From: an uncultured Clostridia bacterium
Lineage (GTDB): Bacteria > Bacillota > Clostridia > Christensenellales > Borkfalkiaceae
Length of the DNA: 8,309 nucleotides
Assembly: GCA_944376035.1 (NCBI GenBank)
Contig: CALWBJ010000198.1
Coordinates: 1 to 8,309, forward strand
Direction of reading: 5' to 3'
The notes beneath the pieces were generated by a model. The model saw only the letters and a list, made by a program, of their open reading frames with translations. It was not told the DNA's origin and ran no database searches. Positions 1 through 4,521 of the stretch are shown piece after piece. Positions within the stretch are counted from its first letter, which is position 1. Each line of letters starts with the position of its first letter. A program made the translations under genes and the position numbers.

Positions 1-36
1 TTCTATTCAGGCTTTAACCGAACGAAAATGAAATAA

Positions 37-561
37 TTACTGCGCTTTCTTTTCGGCTATCGCATTCAATGCGATGACCAGGCTACGCGGCATTGCAGAG
101 AGTACACCCACGAAATTCGTGAGAGGAGCCTGCAAAGAGCCGAGCATTTTTGCAATGAGTTCTTCTTTCGAGGGCATTGCAGCGAGTTCTTTTACTCCGT
201 CTACCCCTACTTTTCCGCCGTCAACGAACGCACTCTTTACGGTAACTTTATTATCGTACTTCTTTACCGCGTCGATTATAACTTTGGACGCACCCGTCTC
301 GTCTGCGCCGAAAGCGACAGATGTAGGACCGTTAAGGTCTTCGTCAAAATCGTTGATTCCCAAGTCGTTGAACGCGCGCTTGATAAGAGTGTTTTTCAAA
401 ACCTTATATTCGACGTTGTTCTTTCTGAATTCACGTCTTAAATCGGTATCTTCGGAAACCGAAAGACCGTTAAATTTGACAAGAACTACCGATTTCGAAT
501 TCTGAATTTTCTGCTTAATTTCTTCTACGACTACTTTTTTTGCTTCGAAATTTGCCGACAC
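37..561 (-). CDS. rplJ: 50S ribosomal protein L10
   Basis: Encodes a 174-residue L10, the usual family length. L10 sits at the base of the ribosomal stalk: its N-terminal half binds 23S rRNA and its C-terminal helix carries L7/L12 dimers. The protein opens MSANFEAKK and has the family's N-terminal core (VVLVKFNGLSVSEDTDLR at about residues 26-43), with an alanine-rich C-terminal helix ending NAIAEKKAQ. The start is GTG at 559-561, chosen because a strong AAAGGAGG (571-578) lies 9 nt upstream and no better start exists. It has its own promoter and an L10-type attenuated leader, so it is probably transcribed partly independently of rplK-rplA. rplL normally follows and should begin just outside the left edge; the 36 nt downstream show no gene start. 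Identification is secure. Confidence 0.97.
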   Translation of the reverse strand: MSANFEAKKVVVEEIKQKIQNSKSVVLVKFNGLSVSEDTDLRREFRKNNVEYKVLKNTLIKRAFNDLGINDFDEDLNGPTSVAFGADETGASKVIIDAVKKYDNKVTVKSAFVDGGKVGVDGVKELAAMPSKEELIAKMLGSLQAPLTNFVGVLSAMPRSLVIALNAIAEKKAQ

Positions 562-570
562 TTCTTTCTA

Positions 571-578
571 CCTCCTTT
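571..578 (-). promoter_or_regulatory. Ribosome binding site of rplJ
   Basis: AAAGGAGG on the minus strand, 9 nt before a GTG start. It lies 9 nt downstream of the attenuator stem and supports the GTG start for L10. Confidence 0.85.
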
Positions 579-580
579 AT

Positions 581-623
581 AAATAAACATGCCCTTGTTT
601 TCCGGACGAAAAACAAGGGCATG
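581..623 (-). terminator. Attenuator hairpin in the rplJ leader
   Basis: A perfect 14-bp stem pairs 610-623 with 588-601 around an 8-nt loop (602-609). On the minus strand it is followed by TTTATTT (587-581) and then the rplJ ribosome binding site. The stem ends and T-rich tail fit an intrinsic terminator. Its position between leader and start codon makes it an attenuator rather than an end-of-operon terminator. The T-tract is interrupted by an A, so termination is probably partial or regulated. Confidence 0.75.
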
Positions 624-733
624 AAAAATCATCAAAAATCAATAACCAATGATCACGCTGTTTTGTCGCCTCGGTCGGTTTTGCTAAAAATAGCAAATTA
701 AACACCTACTGTCTCGGGCTGTTAAGTTTTTAC
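588..733 (-). promoter_or_regulatory. L10 leader RNA (autoregulatory 5' leader of rplJ)
   Basis: The leader contains GACAGUAGGUG and CCGAGG segments in the order typical of Firmicute L10 leaders. Pairings I can draw are GCC (717-719) with GGC (668-670), GUAGGU (704-709) with ACCGAC (674-679), and a capping hairpin of seven pairs (691-697 with 680-686, loop UUUU). The asymmetric loop between the first two stems resembles the kink-turn that L10 binds in 23S rRNA. Downstream, AAAACAGCGUG (654-664) can pair with the 5' arm of the attenuator (610-623) with a three-base bulge, giving a possible antiterminator. The known mechanism in Bacillus is that the L10-L12 complex binds the leader and promotes termination. 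The match here is by recall of the motif, not by a covariance search. Confidence 0.8.
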
Positions 734-739
734 TTAAAG

Positions 740-768
740 ATTATATCACCGAAAAATTCGGTTGTCAA
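740..768 (-). promoter_or_regulatory. Consensus housekeeping promoter of rplJ
   Basis: On the minus strand, -35 TTGACA (763-768) and -10 TATAAT (740-745) are both perfect and separated by exactly 17 nt. The -35 element begins on the base after the rplA TAG stop (769-771). The spacer contains a 15-nt inverted repeat, ACCGAA-TTT-TTCGGT (748-762). The predicted start is near 733, giving a leader of about 170 nt. Confidence 0.9.
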
Positions 769-1455
769 CTAAAATTTAACGTTGATTTTAACTCCGGGAC
801 CCATTGTGCTGGCAATGGCAACGCTCTTCAAATACTGACCTTTTGCCGCCGCAGGTTTAGCCTTAACGATGGCTTCCATAAGCGCTTCGTAGTTCTCTTT
901 GATTTTATCTTTTCCGAAACTCTTTTTACCTATGGGGCAGTGTATAATAGCGGTTTTATCCAGTCTGTACTCGACTTTACCTGCCTTAGTATCTTTGATA
1001 GCCTTTTCGACATCCATGGTAACCGTTCCCGATTTGGGGTTAGGCATAAGACCCTTAGGTCCTAAAATTTTACCTATACGGCCTACAAGTCCCATCATGT
1101 CGGGAGTTGTAATGATAACGTCGTAATCAAACCAGTTCTCGGTCTGAATTTTCTGGATCATCTCTTCCGCGCCGACAAAATCCGCACCCGCGGCTTTTGC
1201 CTGATCTGCCTTTTCGCCTTTTGCAAGAACCAAAACTCTGACGTTTTTACCGGTACCGTTGGGAAGAACGATAACGCCTCTGACCTGCTGGTCGGCCTGT
1301 TTGGGATCTACGCCCAAACGAACGTGAAGTTCAATGGTCTCGTCGAACTTGGCTTTTGCGGTGTCGAGAACAAGCCCTATGGCTTCCTCAGCCTCGTAAA
1401 GTTTTGCAGATTCGATTGTTTTTGCGCTTTCAATATATTTTTTTCCGTGTTTCAT
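769..1455 (-). CDS. rplA: 50S ribosomal protein L1
   Basis: Encodes a 228-residue L1, the normal bacterial length. L1 forms the mobile stalk at the ribosomal exit site, binds helices 76-78 of 23S rRNA, and in many bacteria represses its own operon by binding a mimic of that site in the mRNA. The L1 signature LGPKGLMPNPKSGTV is at about residues 131-145, and the C-terminus ends GPGVKINVKF as in the family. The start is ATG at 1453-1455 with CAGGAGG 8 nt upstream. It follows rplK after 57 nt, and that gap holds a fold resembling the L1 binding site (1470-1498) directly against the ribosome binding site, so self-repression is likely. Its TAG stop abuts the rplJ promoter. Confidence 0.97.
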   Translation of the reverse strand: MKHGKKYIESAKTIESAKLYEAEEAIGLVLDTAKAKFDETIELHVRLGVDPKQADQQVRGVIVLPNGTGKNVRVLVLAKGEKADQAKAAGADFVGAEEMIQKIQTENWFDYDVIITTPDMMGLVGRIGKILGPKGLMPNPKSGTVTMDVEKAIKDTKAGKVEYRLDKTAIIHCPIGKKSFGKDKIKENYEALMEAIVKAKPAAAKGQYLKSVAIASTMGPGVKINVKF

Positions 1456-1469
1456 TTAATTTACCTCCT

Positions 1470-1498
1470 GTGGTACATCCGGGTAAAAACCCTCCCAC
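1470..1498 (-). promoter_or_regulatory. Putative L1-binding RNA motif before rplA
   Basis: In RNA: GUGG (1498-1495) pairs with CCAC (1473-1470). Inside it, a two-base 5' loop GA (1494-1493) precedes a second stem GGGU/ACCC (1492-1489 with 1484-1481) capped by UUUU. The 3' internal loop is GGAUGUA (1480-1474). The 23S rRNA L1 site, as I recall it, reads GGUGGGAGGCU on one strand and AUACCACC on the other, so primary and secondary structure both match. The motif ends on the base before the AGGAGG (1464-1469) of rplA, so bound L1 would block initiation. The function is inferred. Confidence 0.65.
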
Positions 1499-1512
1499 TA
1501 AGTTTTTATAGT

Positions 1513-1938
1513 TTAGTCTACGACTTCTATACCCATGCTTCTGGCAGTTCCCGCTATCATGCTCATAGCGCTTTCAAGAGTGTTGGCGTTAAGATCGGGC
1601 ATTTTCTGTTTTGCGATCTCCTCAACCTGTGCCTTGGTGATTTTAGCGACCTTGTTCTTGTTGGGAGCCGCGCTCGCCGTCTCTATTCCGCACGCTTTCT
1701 TGATAAGAACGGGTGCCGGGGGCGTTTTAAGTATAAAAGTAAAAGAGCGGTCCTGATAAATAGTCATGACCACGGGGATGATAAGCCCCGCCTGATCCTG
1801 AGTCTTGGCGTTGAATTCCTTCGTAAATCCCGGAATGTTTATACCGTGCGGACCTAATGTGGAACCTACGGGCGGACCGGGCGTTGCCTTGCCTGCGGGC
1901 AATTGCAGTTTTACGATTGCTGTAACTTTTTTTGCCAT
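1513..1938 (-). CDS. rplK: 50S ribosomal protein L11
   Basis: Encodes a 141-residue L11, the standard length. L11 binds the GTPase-associated region of 23S rRNA with L10 and contacts translation factors. The N-terminal domain begins MAKKVTAIVKLQLPAGKA with PGPPVGSTLGPHGINI following, and the C-terminal RNA-binding domain ends GTARSMGIEVVD. The frame stays open 21 codons further upstream to 2001, but MAKK at 1936-1938 is the start: it matches the family N-terminus and has GGAGG 8 nt before it. The extra upstream codons fall in the leader that forms the first L1-like fold. NIPGF replaces the NIMEF seen in many L11 proteins, a minor variation. It is co-transcribed with rplA. Confidence 0.97.
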   Translation of the reverse strand: MAKKVTAIVKLQLPAGKATPGPPVGSTLGPHGINIPGFTKEFNAKTQDQAGLIIPVVMTIYQDRSFTFILKTPPAPVLIKKACGIETASAAPNKNKVAKITKAQVEEIAKQKMPDLNANTLESAMSMIAGTARSMGIEVVD

Positions 1939-1946
1939 TTTTTTAT

Positions 1947-1951
1947 CCTCC
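1947..1951 (-). promoter_or_regulatory. Ribosome binding site that fixes the rplK start
   Basis: GGAGG lies 8 nt before ATG 1936-1938. Nothing comparable precedes the longer in-frame start at 1999-2001, so the 141-residue product is preferred. Confidence 0.8.
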
Positions 1952-1956
1952 ATCTG

Positions 1957-2001
1957 GTGGTAATATCGTCGCGCCGGCAAATATTTCAGCGCAACTCCCA
2001 C
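1957..2001 (-). promoter_or_regulatory. Putative L1-binding RNA motif before rplK
   Basis: It has the same architecture as the fold before rplA. GUGG (2001-1998) pairs with CCAC (1960-1957). The 5' loop is GA (1997-1996). The second stem GUUGCGC (1995-1989) pairs with GCGCGAC (1974-1968) over seven pairs including one G-U. The 3' internal loop GAUAUUA (1967-1961) is 7 nt, the same length as in the other copy. The apical loop is 14 nt. The fold ends 5 nt before the rplK GGAGG. It matches the GGUGGGAG and UACCACC strands of the L1 site in 23S rRNA; L1 repression at the rplK leader is well known in other bacteria. Confidence 0.7.
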
Positions 2002-2026
2002 TTTTTATACATAACGGATTAACCGT

Positions 2027-2055
2027 ATAGTAGCATATTTATAATTTTATCGTTA
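2027..2055 (-). promoter_or_regulatory. Possible extended -10 promoter of rplK-rplA
   Basis: On the minus strand, TGCTACTAT (2027-2035) forms an extended -10. The best-spaced -35 (TAACGA, 2050-2055) is poor. The implied start near 2020 would put the whole L1-like fold at the beginning of the leader. The nusG-rplK gap (1939-2201, 263 nt) is A+T-rich and also holds two short hairpins (2065-2078 and 2087-2100) and a 12-nt palindrome (2158-2169). No terminator with a convincing U-tract is visible, so read-through from nusG is also possible. Confidence 0.35.
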
Positions 2056-2201
2056 CCATTATGAATCTTTCAAAAGATATCCGTCGCGGCTTAAAAGCCG
2101 TCCGATAAGTTTTGTGTTTTTATAACAAACAAATTAAAATAATATTCAATGATTAAATTGATTAATCAACCTTATAATGAAACTCCGCATCGAAAATTCT
2201 T

Positions 2202-2759
2202 TCAGGCGTTTTGCTTGGCTGATCCGTCTGCCACGCTGACTTTCTTGACCTGAACGTAATCCACTTCCACGTCGGTTGCTCTTCCGAACATCTCAACGTT
2301 GACCATGGCTTTCTGTGTACTGTCGTTAAGAGAAACAACCTTGCCGCAGAAAGATTCGAGCGCACCCGATATAATCTGAACGGTGTCCCCGACCGTGAAA
2401 TCCACATTGATTGCGACTTTAACAAGTCCCATTCTCGCGACTTCTTCGTCGGTCAGCGGCAACGGTCTGCCCTGCGGACCTACGAATCCCGTTACACCCC
2501 TCGTATTCGTTACAAGGTACCAGATATCGTTCGAATATATCATTTTAAGAAATACATAACAGGGAAATTTTTTCCTTTCCACCACTTTTTTCTTGCCGTT
2601 GGCTTTTTCTTCAAGAGTCTCTTCGGTGGGAATCTGTATCTCAAAGATATTTTCCTGCAAATTATTGTTTTCTATGAGTTTTTCAAGGCTGTCCTTCACC
2701 ATCGCTTCGTAACCGGAATATGTGTGAATAACATACCATCTTGCTTGTTCTTCTGCCAT
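2202..2759 (-). CDS. nusG: Transcription termination/antitermination factor NusG
   Basis: Encodes a 185-residue NusG, which binds RNA polymerase, modulates pausing and termination, and couples transcription to other machinery. The NGN domain opens RWYVIHTYSGYE (about residues 7-18) and runs to about 110. The KOW domain, FTVGDTVQIISGALESFCGK, is near residues 121-140. The start is taken as ATG 2757-2759, because AGGAG (2766-2770) is 6 nt before it and directly abuts the alternative ATG at 2763-2765; that longer form would add only two residues. The gene follows secE by 18 nt in the usual secE-nusG order. GALESF replaces the common GPF at the KOW loop and FPCYVF the common PGYV, both within normal variation. 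I see nothing pointing to a specialised paralog. Confidence 0.96.
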   Translation of the reverse strand: MAEEQARWYVIHTYSGYEAMVKDSLEKLIENNNLQENIFEIQIPTEETLEEKANGKKKVVERKKFPCYVFLKMIYSNDIWYLVTNTRGVTGFVGPQGRPLPLTDEEVARMGLVKVAINVDFTVGDTVQIISGALESFCGKVVSLNDSTQKAMVNVEMFGRATDVEVDYVQVKKVSVADGSAKQNA

Positions 2760-2765
2760 TGCCAT

Positions 2766-2770
2766 CTCCT
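2766..2770 (-). promoter_or_regulatory. Ribosome binding site that fixes the nusG start
   Basis: AGGAG touches the first ATG (2763-2765) with no spacer but sits 6 nt from the second (2757-2759). It therefore supports the second as the true start. Confidence 0.75.
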
Positions 2771-2777
2771 GATTCCG

Positions 2778-3089
2778 TTATTCCGGAACGACTAATTTCA
2801 ACAGTTCAAACAAACCGAAGTCGAAAGCGGTAATAACTACCAAAAACAATAAAACGACAACCAGAACCACGCCCGTCTGTTTTACAACCTTCGGGAAAGT
2901 GGGCCAGGTTACCCTTTTCAGTTCCGAGAAAACGTCTTTAATCTTTAAGCCGATTCTCTTGAAAAAACCCGGTTTTCCGGACTTTTTGGCTTTTTTGGCG
3001 GGTTTCTTTTCTTCCTGCGCCTTAACATCGGTCTCAGGAATAAAATCTCCGCTCTTTTTATCCTGGTTCTTGTTTTTTTCTTTGTCCAT
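2778..3089 (-). CDS. secE: Preprotein translocase subunit SecE
   Basis: Encodes a 103-residue SecE, the essential clamp subunit of the SecYEG channel. Residues 1-40 are a highly charged, lysine-rich cytoplasmic extension of low complexity. The conserved amphipathic region follows, with SELKRVTWP at about 55-63 (the SecE signature). A single hydrophobic membrane segment spans about residues 73-96. This one-segment form is normal outside the gamma-proteobacteria. The start is ATG 3087-3089, with AGGGG (3097-3101) 7 nt upstream. A GTG at 3120-3122 would extend the frame by 11 codons but has no ribosome binding site. It lies between rpmG (47 nt upstream) and nusG (18 nt downstream), the standard Firmicute order. 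Confidence 0.95.
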   Translation of the reverse strand: MDKEKNKNQDKKSGDFIPETDVKAQEEKKPAKKAKKSGKPGFFKRIGLKIKDVFSELKRVTWPTFPKVVKQTGVVLVVVLLFLVVITAFDFGLFELLKLVVPE

Positions 3090-3136
3090 TTTATTACCCC
3101 TATCGACAAATTTAAACCGCACGCGAAAAACAAGCG

Positions 3137-3301
3137 TTATTTCGCTTCTTTATGAACGGTATGTTTTTTGCAGAACTTGCAGTATTTCTGCATTTCCAGT
3201 CTCTCCGCGTCGTTTTTCTTGTTTTTAAAAGTATCGTAATTCCTCTGTTTGCATTCAGTGCAAGCAAGAGTGATCTTGTTTCTGTTGCCTTTTGCCGCCA
3301 T
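3137..3301 (-). CDS. rpmG: 50S ribosomal protein L33, zinc-binding form
   Basis: A 54-residue protein beginning MAAKGNRNKITLACTECKQR and ending KKHTVHKEAK, a full match to L33 in length and layout. CxxC pairs at residues 14/17 and 41/44 form the zinc ribbon of the C+ form. L33 lies near the exit site of the large subunit. The start is ATG 3299-3301 with AAGGTG (3307-3312) 5 nt upstream. It heads the rpmG-secE-nusG unit, directly behind a near-consensus promoter. In organisms with both C+ and C- L33 paralogs, zinc limitation switches between them; whether a second copy exists cannot be seen here. No tRNA-Trp gene lies between rpmG and secE, as some relatives have. Confidence 0.95.
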   Translation of the reverse strand: MAAKGNRNKITLACTECKQRNYDTFKNKKNDAERLEMQKYCKFCKKHTVHKEAK

Positions 3302-3356
3302 AATAGCACCTTCCGAACATCAAAAAATTAACACCCCGAATCCGAAGTGCTGATTT

Positions 3357-3385
3357 ATTTTACCATTAAAAGCGAGTTATGTCAA
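3357..3385 (-). promoter_or_regulatory. Strong housekeeping promoter of rpmG-secE-nusG
   Basis: On the minus strand, -35 TTGACA (3380-3385) is perfect, -10 TAAAAT (3357-3362) is preceded by TGG (extended -10), and the spacer is 17 nt. Just upstream are phased A-runs, including AAAAAAACCTT twice 41 nt apart (3384-3394 and 3425-3435), which could act as an UP element. The predicted start is near 3350. Confidence 0.88.
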
Positions 3386-3469
3386 GGTTTTTTTGCATAT
3401 TTTAAATTTTTATAAGCGATTTTTAAGGTTTTTTTAATTTTTATCTATATTTTGAGCCTGTCCTCTTCT

Positions 3470-3478
3470 ATTATACCA
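3470..3478 (-). promoter_or_regulatory. Possible second, upstream promoter for rpmG
   Basis: TGGTATAAT on the minus strand is a perfect extended -10, but the sequence 17 nt upstream (GAATGA) is a poor -35. It could drive a longer rpmG transcript of about 160 nt of leader, or be chance in A+T-rich DNA. Confidence 0.35.
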
Positions 3479-3562
3479 TAAGTTGTTTTGTTTCATTCCT
3501 TAAAATCACAAAAATTCAAAACTTAAATTGAAATAAGTGTTTAATTTTTAAAATTGAGACGG

Positions 3563-3603
3563 TAACAGGTAATAAATTTTTAATAATAACAGGTAATAAA
3601 TTT
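3563..3603. repeat. Two 17-bp direct repeats, 24-bp period
   Basis: TAACAGGTAATAAATTT occurs identically at 3563-3579 and 3587-3603. There are only two copies, separated by a 7-nt A+T spacer. They lie between the spoIVFB terminator and the rpmG promoters. The function is unknown. Confidence 0.8.
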
Positions 3604-3616
3604 CTAAACTTTAATT

Positions 3617-3659
3617 TAAAAAATCCCCCGTCCTGCGGCAACCTGCCGCAGGACGGGGG
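3617..3659 (-). terminator. Intrinsic terminator of spoIVFA-spoIVFB
   Basis: A perfect 16-bp G+C-rich stem pairs 3644-3659 with 3625-3640 around a 3-nt loop. On the minus strand it is followed by ATTTTTTAAATT. It begins 16 nt after the spoIVFB stop codon. Confidence 0.95.
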
Positions 3660-3675
3660 CATCAGTTTCAATCCT

Positions 3676-4521
3676 TTACGTTACGGACATATATTTTTCA
3701 ATCGGACTGTATAGGTCTCCTTTCTCTATAATATTGTTTATTTTTTGCTGAGAAAGGACCGCAACCGGCTCTCCTCGGTCATATACCACAACTTCGTTTA
3801 TGGCGTCGGGATCTAAAAGCGAAAGCATTTTTTTCACATTCACGCTTTTGTCGATTCCTGTTTTTTTATAATTTACGCCTTTTTTCAGTTTCTCGTCTGT
3901 AAGCGAAGAATAAAGCCTTACGTATCTGTTCTCCTTGTTTTTGTCCAAAGCGCCGAACAGAACAAACAGCGAGAAAAACAAAAATGAAAGGTTAAAAGTA
4001 AAGAATACCGAAATTATAAAGAGTGCAAAAAGCGCAACTGCAAAAATTACTCCCGCAATACGGCAAATTTTCCCTGCCGTCTCTCTTTTAAGTCTCAAAG
4101 ACAAAAAAGCATATGCCACCCGTCCTCCGTCAAGCGGATAAACGGGTATAAAGTTTATCAGAGCCAAAGTAAAATTTGCCTGTGCCGCGATATCCGTGTA
4201 TGCGTAAATTTCAGGATATATCCACCAAAGAGATACGAAAAAAAGCCCTATCGCCAGATTCAGGAACGGACCCGCAAGCGCGATTTTGAGTTCGTCTGCG
4301 CATTTAAGCCCGTCTAAGTCTCCCGAAACCACCGCCCCGAAAGGCATCAGTGTTATTCTGTTCAGTTTGTAACCCGCGTTTGCCGCTGCAAACGAATGTC
4401 CCAGTTCGTGCGACAACGCGCAGACGGTATATATTATAAATATGAATATTCTTCCCGTCAGCGCGTAGTACAGCCCGAACAAATAAAACAGAGGATGAAT
4501 GCGGAGTTTTATACCGCCCAT
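3676..4521 (-). CDS. spoIVFB: SpoIVFB, intramembrane site-2 metalloprotease (M50)
   Basis: Encodes a 281-residue membrane protease of the SpoIVFB branch of family M50. In Bacillus it cleaves pro-sigma-K in the membrane around the forespore, switching on late mother-cell genes. The zinc-binding HELGH is at residues 38-42, and the third ligand is D131 in NFIPVYPLDGGR (123-134). LAGPFLN lies at about 82-88. Several hydrophobic segments span residues 12-185. A C-terminal soluble part (about 224-281, ending SPIEKYMSVT) fits the CBS domain of SpoIVFB. The start is ATG 4519-4521, which gives the family N-terminus (KLRIHPLF); the frame is open further but inside spoIVFA. It overlaps spoIVFA by 13 nt and has only a weak GGTG two bases upstream, so translation is probably coupled. 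The substrate is inferred from family and neighbour. Confidence 0.88.
   Translation of the reverse strand: MGGIKLRIHPLFYLFGLYYALTGRIFIFIIYTVCALSHELGHSFAAANAGYKLNRITLMPFGAVVSGDLDGLKCADELKIALAGPFLNLAIGLFFVSLWWIYPEIYAYTDIAAQANFTLALINFIPVYPLDGGRVAYAFLSLRLKRETAGKICRIAGVIFAVALFALFIISVFFTFNLSFLFFSLFVLFGALDKNKENRYVRLYSSLTDEKLKKGVNYKKTGIDKSVNVKKMLSLLDPDAINEVVVYDRGEPVAVLSQQKINNIIEKGDLYSPIEKYMSVT

Larger units (their letters stand above)
3302..3675. other. 374-nt intergenic region between spoIVFB and rpmG
   Basis: No gene is seen on either strand. Reading toward rpmG it holds the spoIVFB terminator (3617-3659), a 17-bp direct repeat with 24-bp period (3563-3603), an isolated extended -10 (3470-3478), A-tract-rich DNA (about 3386-3450), the rpmG promoter (3357-3385) and an approximately 50-nt leader. 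The leader shows no riboswitch-like structure. Confidence 0.8.

Noticed and set aside
74..505. Open frame on the plus strand, 143 codons
   Set aside because: Lies entirely antisense within rplJ; no binding site and composition explained by the L10 codons.
1324..1857. Open plus-strand frame of 177 codons across rplA and rplK
   Set aside because: Antisense to two certain ribosomal genes and their gap; no recognisable product.
1939..2001. N-terminal extension of rplK by 21 codons
   Set aside because: No ribosome binding site at the upstream ATG; the family N-terminus is MAKK at 1936-1938; the stretch forms the L1-like RNA fold instead.
2065..2100. Terminator after nusG
   Set aside because: Two short hairpins are present but neither is followed by a U-tract on the minus strand.
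2162..2425. Minus-strand frame of 87 codons overlapping nusG
   Set aside because: Out-of-frame shadow of nusG with no family resemblance.
3090..3136. Possible tRNA-Trp between rpmG and secE
   Set aside because: Only 47 nt are available, too short for a tRNA, and no cloverleaf is present.
3112..3309. Minus-strand frame of 65 codons over rpmG
   Set aside because: A frame-shifted shadow; the true gene at this place is L33 (3137-3301) in another frame.
3563..3603. CRISPR-like repeat
   Set aside because: Only two copies with a 7-nt spacer and no cas genes; not an array.
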